Of a stretch of DNA of 41,915 nucleotides, positions 7,713-15,932 are shown one piece after another (position 1 is the stretch's first letter; each line of letters begins with the position of its first letter). Source of the stretch: an uncultured Propionibacteriaceae bacterium (GTDB lineage Bacteria > Actinomycetota > Actinomycetes > Propionibacteriales > Propionibacteriaceae); contig CALLVV010000010.1 of assembly GCA_938012815.1 (NCBI GenBank), forward strand, positions 1 to 41,915, read 5' to 3'. The notes under the pieces were generated by a model. The model had not been told where the DNA came from. It did no database searches and saw only the letters and a list, made by a program, of their open reading frames with translations. The translations under genes and the position numbers were made by a program.

Positions 7713-9473
7713 GTGGCAAATCTGGTCAATCTGGAATCCGTCTCTCACGCCTTCGGCACTCGTGTGCTGCTGGACGGAGTGAGCCTCGGGGTCGGGGCGG
7801 GTGAGGTGATCGGCGTGGTCGGCCGCAACGGGGATGGGAAGACCACCCTGCTGCGCATCCTGACGGGCGATCTGATCCCCGATTCTGGGCGGGTGACGAT
7901 CTCCAACTCCGCCTCCATCGGGGTACTGACCCAGCATCAAGCCGGATCCCCCGGCGAGACGATCCGGCAGGTGGTCCTGGACGGTGCCGCTGACCACACC
8001 TATGCGGCCCGGGCGGATCGGCGGGAGATCGTCGAGGCACTGCTGGCCGGTGTGGACCTGGAACGTCCCATCGAGACCCTGTCTGGTGGCGAACGGCGGA
8101 GGGTCGGACTGGTCGAGGTGCTGCTCGGCGACCACGACCTGATCGTGCTGGATGAGCCCACCAACCATCTCGACGTGGAGGCGATCGCCTTCCTCGCCGC
8201 CCACCTGCGCTCCCGCACCGCAGCGGGGCTCGCAATGCTGGTTGTCAGCCATGACCGGTGGTTCCTGGATGCGGTGTGCACCCGCATCTGGGAGGTTCAC
8301 GACGGCGTGGTGGATGCCTATGACGGCGGTTACGCGGCGTATGTGCTGGCGCGGGTGGAACGGCAACGACAGGCCGCGGCCACGGAAGCGCGCCGCAGGA
8401 ACCTGGCGCGCAAGGAGCTGGCGTGGTTGCGGCGAGGAGCCCCGGCCCGCACCTCGAAACCGAAGTTCCGCATCGAGGCGGCCGAGGCCCTCATCGGCGA
8501 CGTGCCCCCGCCACGTGACCGGCTGGCCCTGGAGAAGTTCGCGACCTCACGGCTCGGCAAGGACGTCTTCGACCTGATCAACGTCGACTACGCCGTCGAG
8601 AACCGCACGCTGCTGAACCGGCTCACCTGGTCCATCGGGCCAGGTGACCGTATCGGACTGGTGGGCGTCAATGGCGCAGGCAAGACCACCCTGCTGGATC
8701 TGCTGGCCGGCCTGAGAGCCCCTCAGGGCGGGAAGATCAAGCGCGGCGTCACGCTCAGGGTCGGTTACCTGTCGCAGAGCGTCGGGGAACTGGACGACGA
8801 GGATCGCGTGCTCCAGTCCGTCACCCGTCTGAAACAGGCAACGAAGTTGGCGACCGGCCGGGAGGCATCGGCCAGCAACCTTCTCGAGGAGTTCGGTTTC
8901 ACCGGCGACAAACTGGTCACCCGCATCGGCGACCTGTCCGGCGGGGAACGCCGCCGCCTCCAGTTCCTCCGGCTGCTGCTCGAGGAACCGAATGTCCTGC
9001 TCCTCGACGAACCGACCAACGACCTCGACATCGACACCCTCACGGTGATCGAGGACTACCTCGACACCTGGCCGGGAACCCTGATAGTCGTCTCCCACGA
9101 CCGTTATTTCCTGGAGCGCGTCACCGACGCCTCGTGGGCACTGCTGGGTGACGGTTCTTGCGTTCTACTGCCCGGTGGGGTGGAGGAATACCTGAAACGT
9201 CGCCGCGGGACGAGGAACCCCTCCCCCACACCCGCTCCCCCGGCCGGGGACAGGCCCCGCTCCGATGCCGCGCTTGAACGCGCCCGGAAGAAGGAGTTGG
9301 CACGCCTGGAGTCACAGCTTTCCAAGGTGGAATCCGAGATCGAACGCATCCACGAAGCCATGACGGCCTCGGCGACCGATTTCGAGAAGCTTGCTGCACT
9401 GGACGCGGACCTGAGGGCCGCCCGGGCTCGCAAGGACGAACTGGAAGAAGCCTGGCTGCTGGCGGCCGAGTGA
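7713..9473 (+). CDS. ABC-F family ATPase (Uup/EttA type)
   Basis: A soluble tandem ABC protein of 586 residues with no membrane segments, as in the ABC-F family that acts on ribosomes. Walker A motifs are GRNGDGKT and GVNGAGKT, both signatures are LSGGERRR, and the Walker B motifs are LDEPTNHLD and LDEPTNDLD. The linker between the domains carries the charged interdomain helices expected of ABC-F. The C-terminus (about 520-586) is a charged coiled coil, as in Uup, a variant linked with DNA or ribosome binding. It could be a translation factor or an antibiotic-protection protein; the Uup-like tail favours housekeeping. Confidence 0.88.
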   Translation: MANLVNLESVSHAFGTRVLLDGVSLGVGAGEVIGVVGRNGDGKTTLLRILTGDLIPDSGRVTISNSASIGVLTQHQAGSPGETIRQVVLDGAADHTYAARADRREIVEALLAGVDLERPIETLSGGERRRVGLVEVLLGDHDLIVLDEPTNHLDVEAIAFLAAHLRSRTAAGLAMLVVSHDRWFLDAVCTRIWEVHDGVVDAYDGGYAAYVLARVERQRQAAATEARRRNLARKELAWLRRGAPARTSKPKFRIEAAEALIGDVPPPRDRLALEKFATSRLGKDVFDLINVDYAVENRTLLNRLTWSIGPGDRIGLVGVNGAGKTTLLDLLAGLRAPQGGKIKRGVTLRVGYLSQSVGELDDEDRVLQSVTRLKQATKLATGREASASNLLEEFGFTGDKLVTRIGDLSGGERRRLQFLRLLLEEPNVLLLDEPTNDLDIDTLTVIEDYLDTWPGTLIVVSHDRYFLERVTDASWALLGDGSCVLLPGGVEEYLKRRRGTRNPSPTPAPPAGDRPRSDAALERARKKELARLESQLSKVESEIERIHEAMTASATDFEKLAALDADLRAARARKDELEEAWLLAAE

Positions 9474-9504
9474 TTCTCTTCTCCCATGGGGGCACCGGTG
9501 GATG

Positions 9505-10047
9505 TCACGTCCGCCCACCGCGCGGAGCAGCAATGATCGGCAACGGTTCGGTTCGCGGAATGGGATCGCTCGCCAGGCGTCCATAGGTCACGACATCGAT
9601 TCGTTGCCCGGCGATCAGGAATTTCTCCCGTTCGACGCCTTCCTGAACGAATCCCGCAGCGAGCGCCACTCCCCGGGAAGCGGGGTTGTTGACCCGGTGT
9701 CCGAGCTCCAGACGATGCAGTCCGCCCGACGTCAGGGCCCAGTTCGCAACGGCAACCGCCGCGCGGCCCGTCCAGCCACGTCCCCGCGCCGCGGAATGGG
9801 TCCAGTACCAGAACCACGCGTTACGATTCCCGGAATCGACACTCAGGGCAACGAGCCCGAACAGCAGATCATTATCCCCCACCATTGCGAATGGCAGATG
9901 CGCACCATCGGGAGCAAGCAACCTTGCGACGTATGCCTCTGCTTCCAATCGATCTGTAACCCGCCCCTGCCGAGCCATGTCATCAGCCGACGCGAATGCT
10001 TCCAGGACCCGAGACGTGTCACTGGCCTTTAGCAGACGAAGCCTCAT
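9505..10047 (-). CDS. GNAT acetyltransferase (RimJ/RimL type)
   Basis: A 180-residue N-acetyltransferase of the RimJ/RimL branch, which acetylates protein N-termini or small amines with acetyl-CoA. Visible blocks are FGLVALSVD..NRNAWFWYW, the acetyl-CoA loop AARGRGWTGRAA, and GLHRLELGHRVNNPASRGVALAAGFVQEG, the classic strand 5-helix region of the fold. The substrate is unknown. The ATG at 10047 is only 2 nt after the end of the glycosyltransferase remnant, so they were probably one operon. It remains intact although its partner has decayed. Confidence 0.85.
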   Translation of the reverse strand: MRLRLLKASDTSRVLEAFASADDMARQGRVTDRLEAEAYVARLLAPDGAHLPFAMVGDNDLLFGLVALSVDSGNRNAWFWYWTHSAARGRGWTGRAAVAVANWALTSGGLHRLELGHRVNNPASRGVALAAGFVQEGVEREKFLIAGQRIDVVTYGRLASDPIPRTEPLPIIAAPRGGRT

Positions 10048-10049
10048 TC

Positions 10050-11272
10050 CTATCCCTGGCCCTTCAAGTGATTCCGTATCACATCAGCGCAGCGCCCGGG
10101 GCCATCGAGCCCGTCACACAATTCCGCCATCCGGTCGGCGGCGTCCCACATCATTCGATCGGCGAGCTGACGCACGACCAGCTTCACCCAGTCAGTCCTC
10201 GATGCTTTCTTACTGCTCACCAGGCGAACGTTGCCGAATGCAACGCAGCGCATGACATCGTAGCGCTGCTCCAGCTGCAGCGGGATCCCGATGAAAGGCC
10301 AGCCGCTGGTGCAGCTGGTCTGAACCGTTCCCTCCCCACCGTGCGTTATCGCGACGTCCACCAGATCTCCCAGACGATGGGCCGGAATCCATCCGGTGAC
10401 GTGCACGTTGCCCGGCAGCGTTTCACGATCCGCGTCCGACAGGTAGACCGCGCTCGGGGAGATGATCTCGACGTCCGTACGTGAGGCACTGTGCGACACG
10501 TCCACGATTCGCGGAACTACCCATCGCCACCAGGACAGCCAGACGACCACGTTCCCGGATGTTCCGGAGCTCTTCCGCAACCGGTACCTGCAGCTGGGCA
10601 TAGACCGGCCCCATTGCCACGTATTTCTTCTCGGGCAGAGCGCACCAGGCCGGGATCAACTCGGGTGGGGAGGCAACCAGGTTGGCACCGGCCTCGACGA
10701 AATGAATCAGCGAGCGTGACACCTCACCCCAGCCCAGCCGGCCAACCCCCTCGGCATCGGAAACAGCCTCGCCACAAGGTTCCGGAAAAACCGGGCGGCG
10801 CTCTCGCTGATGAGCCGTTGCACCGTCGTTTCTCTGGGCAGGAATCCAGTGCGGCGCATCTGTGCCATGTGCGGCATCGAGTAGGCGAAAGGCTTGACGT
10901 AGAGCAACGATGCCTTCTCGGCACGCGCGGATATCAGCTGGCTCAGCGTGGTGCCGCTCACCACTGCATCGGCCTTCTGCTTCTGGATCAGGGCCCGCTC
11001 GCTGACCACCCGTCGCCGGACCATCGGGACCATGAACGGATGGCGGAGACCACGCCCTTGATCGAGATCCATTGCCATGCCGATCTCGGAATCGGTCATT
11101 TCAGGAGTCAAAGCCCGGTACTCGAACCCTGCTTTCTCGATCGGGGACGAGAAGCGCTGCGAATATCCGCGAAGACGCACCAGACCCCGGGAAGCCGGCG
11201 GGCCACATCCATGCAGCGGGTGACCTCAGTGAAATCGAAGGTATCGGGTGTAAACAGCAGGGTTTTACTCAT
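10050..11272 (-). pseudogene. MGT-type glycosyltransferase, broken by several frameshifts
   Basis: Pieces of one glycosyltransferase (GT1, macrolide/UDP-glucuronosyl type) lie in successive frames. The first begins MSKTLLFTPDTFDFTEVTR at 11272. The second (to about 10707) has RGYSQRFSSPIEKAGF. The third (about 10722-10530) has LIHFVEAGANLVASPPELI and VAMGSSANRG. The fourth, ending at 10050, has VHVTGWIPAHRL and THGGEGTVQTSCTSGWPFIGIP, the nucleotide-sugar donor site. At least three indels are needed. One near 10725 looks like a tandem duplication of GCTGG. A TACAGT box 8 nt before the ATG is still present. The neighbouring genes are intact, which argues against general sequencing error. Confidence 0.85.
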
Positions 11273-11392
11273 CGCAGCTCACTGTATTCGCCGAAAGGAT
11301 GAGGGCACCAGTATCGACACACCATCCCGAGGCGAGCCCGCAAACGGCCGATATGCCCTAAAGTGGGTCAGGGTCAGAAAGGAGGAGCCACG

Positions 11393-11497
11393 ATGAACCG
11401 GTCCACGTTCGGACCCGGTGCTGTCACCGGTTTCCTCCTGACCGTGCGTCTGCACCTGGATCTTCAGCGCACCGCCGCTATGACCTGTCACTACTGA
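11393..11497 (+). CDS. Leader peptide for sulfur-uptake genes (34 aa)
   Basis: A 34-codon ORF with a near-perfect ribosome binding site (AAAGGAGG, 8 nt before the ATG). The C-terminal half, RLHLDLQRTAAMTC, closely matches the actinobacterial leader peptide family whose members carry an R-x-H-V-D-L-Q/C-R block ending in Cys and precede sulfate, cysteine and methionine genes. Here it precedes tsuA/tsuB thiosulfate uptake genes, with an intrinsic terminator 20 nt after its stop. The expected role is cis control: ribosome behaviour at the late Cys codon would report sulfur supply. The family match is from memory of its pattern. Confidence 0.8.
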   Translation: MNRSTFGPGAVTGFLLTVRLHLDLQRTAAMTCHY

Positions 11498-11516
11498 CGT
11501 TGTCTCGTCCTCGGTC

Positions 11517-11540
11517 GGTCTCAAGGATTTGAGGCCTTTT
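11517..11540 (+). terminator. Attenuator hairpin between leader peptide and tsuA
   Basis: GGTCTCAA (11517-11524) pairs with TTGAGGCC (11529-11536) around a GGAT tetraloop, giving 8 bp with one G-U pair, followed directly by TTTT. This is a standard intrinsic terminator shape, placed between the leader peptide and its target gene. Confidence 0.7.
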
Positions 11541-11597
11541 CCTTGATTCGCCGCCTTCTCAGGCGACCCCAGAACTTTTCCCGATTCAGGAATGAAC

Positions 11598-12689
11598 ATG
11601 TCTACACTCATCACCCATGGCTCCGGGTTGCTCCTGGGAGCACTGCTGGGCTTCATTCTCCAACGCGGCCGTTTTTGCGTCACCGGCGCCTTCCGTGAGG
11701 TCTGGACCTCGGGTCGCACTCGCTGGCTCACCGCATATTTGATCGCCATCGCAGTGTCATCCATCGGTTTCTTCACCCTGTTGCAGTTCGACCTGGTGAA
11801 GAACTCCGACACCCCGCTGACTCCCCTGGCAACCACGATCGGCTCCCTGATCTTCGGAGCTGGAATCATCCTCGCCGGTGGTTGCGCCACCGGAACCTAC
11901 TATCGCGCCGGGGAAGGGTTGATCGGTTCCTGGCTGGCCCTGATCACCTACGCAGTCTCGGCTGCCATGATGAAAAAGGGTGTCCTGCGCCCCGTCAACG
12001 ATGGACTTCAGAACGCGAACAACACCGGCTTGACCACCCTGTACGGAGCCCTCGATGTGACTCCGTGGCTCTTCGTGTTCGCCTTGACCGGAGGCGTCTC
12101 ATGGCTCACATGGCGACATCTCCGCGCAGAGCGGAATCTGAAGGTCGCTTCCTTGCCCCCGCTACGAACCGGCCTGGCTCATCTGCTGTTCGAGAAGCCA
12201 TGGCATCCATTCGTTTCGGCAACACTCATCGGAGCAATCGCAACTTTGGCGTATCCATTGAGCTACTCGACTGGGCGAGAATCCGGTTTGGGGATCACCA
12301 CTCCCTCAGCAAACCTTGCCCACGGGCTCATCGCTGGAGACCTGTCCGAACTGACCAACTGGGGAACACTGCTGGTGGTGGGCATCATCATCGGTTCCTA
12401 CATCGCCGCGAAAGCTTCCGGAGAGTTTCGGCTCCGCGTCCCGGATACCGGCACCCTGGTCAAGGCGCTGCTCGGTGGACTGGCTATGGGCATCGGAGCA
12501 AGCCTGGCGGGCGGGTGCACCATCGGAGGTTCCCTCGTTGGTTCAGCCGAGCTCAGTCTCAACGGTTTTCTCTCCTTCGCTGGATTCTTCGCCGGAGTCG
12601 GGGTAGCAGCGAAGCTGTTCCTCAGGCCACGCCAGAAAACGCTGGCATCTGATGTTTCCTCTCCCGCCACTGCAAGTACAACAATCTGA
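11598..12689 (+). CDS. tsuA: Thiosulfate transporter TsuA (YeeE/YedE family)
   Basis: A membrane protein of 363 residues with about nine or more helices that brings thiosulfate into the cell as a sulfur source. The family's conserved cysteines are present: Cys27 in GRFCVTGAFRE, Cys96 in GGCATGTYYRAGEG and a third in GGCTIGGSLVG near residue 313. These relay thiosulfate through the channel. I chose the ATG at 11598, which has AGGA 6 nt upstream; an in-frame ATG at 11592 lacks spacing from that site. tsuB follows 21 bp later. Expression is probably controlled by the leader peptide and attenuator upstream. Confidence 0.9.
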   Translation: MSTLITHGSGLLLGALLGFILQRGRFCVTGAFREVWTSGRTRWLTAYLIAIAVSSIGFFTLLQFDLVKNSDTPLTPLATTIGSLIFGAGIILAGGCATGTYYRAGEGLIGSWLALITYAVSAAMMKKGVLRPVNDGLQNANNTGLTTLYGALDVTPWLFVFALTGGVSWLTWRHLRAERNLKVASLPPLRTGLAHLLFEKPWHPFVSATLIGAIATLAYPLSYSTGRESGLGITTPSANLAHGLIAGDLSELTNWGTLLVVGIIIGSYIAAKASGEFRLRVPDTGTLVKALLGGLAMGIGASLAGGCTIGGSLVGSAELSLNGFLSFAGFFAGVGVAAKLFLRPRQKTLASDVSSPATASTTI

Positions 12690-12710
12690 CAACCCACCAC
12701 AAGGAGAATC

Positions 12711-12941
12711 ATGTCCACCATTCATACGTTGGAGACCGCGGGCGAGGTCTGCCCGTTCCCCTTAGCAGAGGCCAAGATTGCCATCGAGAAAATCCCCAGC
12801 GGCGATCAGCTACGGATCAACTTCGACTGCACCCAGGCCACAGAGGCAATTCCACGCTGGGCTGCCGAGAATGGCTATCCAGTGACGGCCTTCGAACGCG
12901 TTGGCGAGGCGGGATGGACCATCACGGTCGCCAAACCCTGA
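12711..12941 (+). CDS. tsuB: TusA-like sulfur carrier, TsuB (YeeD) type
   Basis: A 76-residue cytoplasmic sulfur carrier of the TusA family. The catalytic Cys14 lies in the hallmark CPxP motif (VCPFPLAEAK), followed by the expected beta-alpha-beta pattern with DQLRINFDCTQATEAIPRWA. With TsuA it forms the two-component thiosulfate uptake system, in which the carrier is thought to receive or process thiosulfate sulfur on the inner side. A strong AAGGAG ribosome site precedes the ATG. Confidence 0.9.
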   Translation: MSTIHTLETAGEVCPFPLAEAKIAIEKIPSGDQLRINFDCTQATEAIPRWAAENGYPVTAFERVGEAGWTITVAKP

Positions 12942-12946
12942 CCTCA

Positions 12947-12981
12947 CAGGACCGGCCCACCTCGTTGCTGGCCGGCTCCTG
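12947..12981 (+). terminator. Probable terminator after tsuB
   Basis: CAGGA-CCGGCC pairs with GGCCGG-CTCCTG across a short loop, giving a long GC-rich stem a few bases after the tsuB stop. No T-run follows, which is common for actinobacterial terminators. Confidence 0.5.
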
Positions 12982-13128
12982 CATCCCTCAATTCCACATG
13001 CACCTGGCCAGGCTTCCGCACTCCCCGCGGGGAAGCCCCGCGACGAGGCTCTCGTCACCAGAAACAGAAGGAATCGCTTGACGCTTCGTGATGCCGTCCC
13101 GAACCGGTGACGTGTCTGCGGCGATGAG

Positions 13129-13371
13129 TCAGTCATCATCCCCGGTCTTCGGATTCTTTTCAGCATCGACTGACTTCCCGGGATCATAATATTTGTCACG
13201 CAGGTGTGTTCCGATTCCAACTGCCAGCGCGATGGGAATCGGGTCAATCATGATCCGCCACCATGGCAGTACAAAATCAGGCCTCAGTACCGTTGAGATC
13301 CACAGGTAAAGCCCGATGATCAACGCCGTGAAGACACCAAGACCTGTCGGACTAATGATGAAACGTCTCAT
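13129..13371 (-). CDS. Small two-helix membrane protein, possible immunity partner
   Basis: An 80-residue protein beginning MRRFIISPTGLGVF, with two hydrophobic helices (about 8-27 and 38-55) and a charged C-terminal tail rich in Lys and Asp. The start at 13371 is 5 nt after the end of the Cys-rich secreted protein gene, so the two share a transcript. I do not recognise a family. The size, membrane character and place next to a putative bacteriocin precursor would suit an immunity protein, but that is inference from context. Confidence 0.6.
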   Translation of the reverse strand: MRRFIISPTGLGVFTALIIGLYLWISTVLRPDFVLPWWRIMIDPIPIALAVGIGTHLRDKYYDPGKSVDAEKNPKTGDDD

Positions 13372-13376
13372 TGCGA

Positions 13377-13953
13377 TCACGTGCAGGCGTTGTCGAAGTC
13401 CGGCAGATTCCCGATCTCGTGAAACACACCGCTGCACACGACTCCCGCGATCACGCCGCAGGGGCCGGAAACGACTCCAGCAGCACCTGTGGCACCAACA
13501 CAGAGGAGGTTCGTTCCGGCCCACCAGGCCCAGAAGGCCACACGCGCTTTCCAGCACCTGCAGCAGGACTCCGCGTCGGATTCGCTCCTGGGCGCGCCGT
13601 CAACCAGCGCCACCGAGGGTTGTCCGTCATCCTGGGTGCCGATAACCTCGAAGTGCTTGCCGGCGGTGACCTCTACGAACCGCTGCGCCTGATCGCGGGT
13701 CATGACGAATGCGAAGGTCTCAAGCCACTGAGTGGTGACCTCTTCGCTGGGAGCATTCTCGAAGGTCGCCATCAGGGCATCGCTCTTCCGTAGGGTGTTA
13801 GCGATCTCCGCAGGGTCCTTCACCAGCGTGGTGGATACCGAGGCAGGCATAGGCGTGCTGCTGTCAGAATCCGCATGAGCAGGAAGTGCCACCATCAGGA
13901 GCACCAGCACCACTGAGACGAGCCTGAGGACTACGGAGGGGAATCGACTTCAT
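13377..13953 (-). CDS. Secreted Cys-rich, halocin-C8-like protein; signal peptide frameshifted
   Basis: The body of the protein is open from about 13913 to 13377. The natural start appears to be the ATG at 13953, with GGAG 7 nt upstream. A run of four G on the plus strand (13938-13941) puts that start out of frame with the body. With one base fewer it would read MKSIPSVVLRLVSVVLVLL and then cleave after AHA, a perfect signal peptide. A roughly 110-residue pro-region is followed by a compact C-terminal domain with seven Cys (CCRC, LLCVG, GPCG, VVCSG, NACT) and Gly/Ala/Val-rich helices, resembling the halocin C8-like bacteriocin domain. Either a recent frameshift, a slip-prone tract or a sequencing error. 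Confidence 0.6.
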
Positions 13954-14017
13954 TTTCGATCTCCGATCTGCAAGGTTACGAATGGGCTCATCGACTATGA
14001 AGCGCCCAGTTCGCACC

Positions 14018-14047
14018 ACACTACGTCGCCGTCTCGACGTCGGTCAA
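14018..14047 (-). promoter_or_regulatory. Promoter for the Cys-rich protein operon
   Basis: On the minus strand TTGACC (14047-14042) is followed 18 bp later by TAGTGT (14023-14018). An inverted repeat CGTCTC-N12-GAGACG (14030-14053) brackets the -35 box and could be a regulator site. Confidence 0.5.
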
Positions 14048-14416
14048 GAGACGCCGACAGGGTTCTCCCCACACATCTTTTATTGAATATTTCAGCGCCA
14101 CTGAGCCAGCTCAGTTTCCCGAAAGACTTAAACAGGAACGACCGGAAGCAATTGCAACCGGGAAACTCATCCGCAGGTAAGTCATCGGCCAACACAATCC
14201 CCCCATCAGAGCACAAAGGTGGAGAGTGGTTGAGCCGGGCTGCTCACTACGCAAGCTGGCCGTGTCGAAACCACAGTGACCGCGTCCCGGGACTCGTATG
14301 ACCGAAGTCGGTTGAGCGTCACCGTCACCAACCGCTGCCATCGACTCCGGCCCACCGATCCTGCACAGGCCGGCGGATCGCTTCTCGCACCCATCGGCCA
14401 TCCGAACCGACGCATG

Positions 14417-14422
14417 TATAAT
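14417..14422 (+). promoter_or_regulatory. -10 box for leaderless ABC exporter operon
   Basis: A perfect TATAAT ends 7 nt before the ATG at 14430. No good -35 is seen at the usual distance. Confidence 0.65.
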
Positions 14423-14452
14423 TCATCATATGATGAACTCATCAATTGATGA
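14423..14452 (+). promoter_or_regulatory. Four-half-site operator over promoter and start codon
   Basis: TCATCA, TGATGA, TCATCA and TGATGA follow one another with exact 2-bp spacers (TA, AC, AT), giving two perfect palindromes (14422-14437 and 14439-14452). They cover the transcription start and the first codons of the ABC ATPase gene. A dimeric repressor bound here would block the promoter. The TetR protein encoded at the end of the same operon is the obvious candidate. Confidence 0.7.
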
Positions 14453-15158
14453 AGTGGCCGTCTCCGTGTCCGGTCTCGTCGTCAGGCGCGGCCGCAACGA
14501 GATCCTCCACGAAGTCTCCTTCTCCCTGCCCCGCGGTTCCGTCACGGGGCTGCTGGGCCCCTCGGGTTGCGGGAAGACCACCCTGATGCGCACCCTCATG
14601 GGGGTGCAACGCATCACCGCGGGCTCGGCGACGCTGCTGGGCCTGCCGGCCGGGCATCCGAGGTTGCGCCGACGGGTGGCCTACACCTCGCAGGCCGTGA
14701 GCATCTACACCGATGCATCCCTGCTGGCCAACACCACGTATTTCGCGCGCCTGCTGGGAGCCGGACGTGACTCGGCGCGCCGGGCCATCGAAAGGGTGCA
14801 GCTGGACGGCCTGGAGCACCGCCGCATTGATCAGCTGTCCGGGGGGCAGGCGAGCAGGGCCTCCCTGGCCTGCGCACTGGTGGGTGATCCGGAGGTGTTG
14901 ATCCTCGATGAACCGACGGTGGGTCTGGACCCCCTGACCAGGCAGGCCTTGTGGGAATTGTTCCGCGACTTGGCCGACCGGGGAACCACGCTGCTGGTGT
15001 CCAGTCACGTCATGGACGAGGCGACCCGCTGCGATTCCGTGTTGTTCATGCGGGACGGATGGTTCCTGGCCCACGAACCCGTGGCAGTTCTCCAGCGCAG
15101 AACGGAGACCAGCACTCCGGAGGATGCTTTCGTGGCCCTGATCGAGGAGGCGGCATGA
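14430..15158 (+). CDS. ABC exporter ATPase (DrrA/NatA type)
   Basis: A 242-residue ATPase of an ABC-2 type exporter. Walker A is GPSGCGKT (43-50), the Q-loop is in AYTSQAVSIYTDASLLAN, the signature is LSGGQASRASLA, Walker B is LILDEPTVGLDP and the H-loop His is in LVSSHVMDE. The ATG at 14430 follows a TATAAT box by 7 nt and lies inside the operator. The gene overlaps the permease as ATGA and is followed by a TetR regulator. This set is typical of a self-regulated drug or toxic-compound exporter; the substrate is unknown. Confidence 0.9.
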   Translation: MMNSSIDEVAVSVSGLVVRRGRNEILHEVSFSLPRGSVTGLLGPSGCGKTTLMRTLMGVQRITAGSATLLGLPAGHPRLRRRVAYTSQAVSIYTDASLLANTTYFARLLGAGRDSARRAIERVQLDGLEHRRIDQLSGGQASRASLACALVGDPEVLILDEPTVGLDPLTRQALWELFRDLADRGTTLLVSSHVMDEATRCDSVLFMRDGWFLAHEPVAVLQRRTETSTPEDAFVALIEEAA

Positions 15159-15928
15159 TGAGTACCCAGGCCGTCGCACGTTCGGTACCGTTCGCCACGG
15201 TGGCCCGGATCGCCGCGCAACTGAAGGGCGACCCGCGCGCCATCGCCCTGATCCTCCTGATCCCGCCCCTGCTGTTGACCCTGCTCTATTACGTCTTCTA
15301 CGACCTGCCGACACCACCCGGGCAATCCCGCGTCTTCGACACGACCGGCCCGATCATGCTGGCCGTGTTGCCGATGTTCATGATGTTCATCGTCACCTCG
15401 GTGATCATGCTCCGGGAGCGCGCCTCCGGGACCCTGGAACGAATCTTCACCACTCCCCTGACGCGCTTGAACCTGCTGGTCTCCTACGCCTGCGTGTTCG
15501 GCCTGCTCGCGGTGCTGCAGAGCAGCATCCTGGTGATCCTGCTGCTGGGGCCGCTGGGAATCGAGCTGACCGGCCCGGCCTGGGCCCTTCTCCTGCTGTC
15601 CTTCCTGGGCGCGGTGATCGGGGTGGCCTTCGGCCTGCTGGCCTCGGCCTTCGCCCGGACCGAGTTCCAGGCAGTACAGTTCATGCCGGTCTTCATCACC
15701 CCGCAGGTGTTTCTCTGCGGCCTGCTCGTCCCGAAGGAGCAGCTCCCGGAAGCTTTGGAGGCCATCGCGAACTGGCTGCCGATGACATGGGCGGTCGATG
15801 TCGTGCGCGACGTGCTGGCCAATCCGGAGCTAGGCTCGGACAGCTGGTGGCGGTTCGCCGCCCTGGCCGGGGTGATCGTCGCCGCCCTGCTCATCGCCGC
15901 GGCCTCCATGCCGAGAAAGACGAGGTGA
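15155..15928 (+). CDS. ABC-2 type exporter permease
   Basis: A 257-residue membrane protein with about six helices, of the DrrB/YhgE-like ABC-2 family. After a first helix (LILLIPPLLLTLLYYVFY) and an outer loop come the conserved MLRERASGTLERIFTTPLTRLNLL block, which is the cytoplasmic coupling region, and FMPVFITPQVFLCGLLVP...LPMTWAVDV, the family signature near the C-terminus. The ATG at 15155 overlaps the stop of the ATPase gene, so the two are made together. Two such subunits would pair with two ATPases. Confidence 0.9.
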   Translation: MMSTQAVARSVPFATVARIAAQLKGDPRAIALILLIPPLLLTLLYYVFYDLPTPPGQSRVFDTTGPIMLAVLPMFMMFIVTSVIMLRERASGTLERIFTTPLTRLNLLVSYACVFGLLAVLQSSILVILLLGPLGIELTGPAWALLLLSFLGAVIGVAFGLLASAFARTEFQAVQFMPVFITPQVFLCGLLVPKEQLPEALEAIANWLPMTWAVDVVRDVLANPELGSDSWWRFAALAGVIVAALLIAAASMPRKTR

Positions 15929-15932
15929 TCGC

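Larger units (their letters stand above)
13954..14429. other. Intergenic region between divergent operons
   Basis: Roughly 475 bases between the minus-strand Cys-rich protein operon and the plus-strand ABC exporter operon. It contains the promoter at 14018-14047 and the exporter -10 box at 14417-14422. The rest, notably 14060-14400, is less GC-rich than its surroundings and holds no frame that I can support as a gene. Confidence 0.5.
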
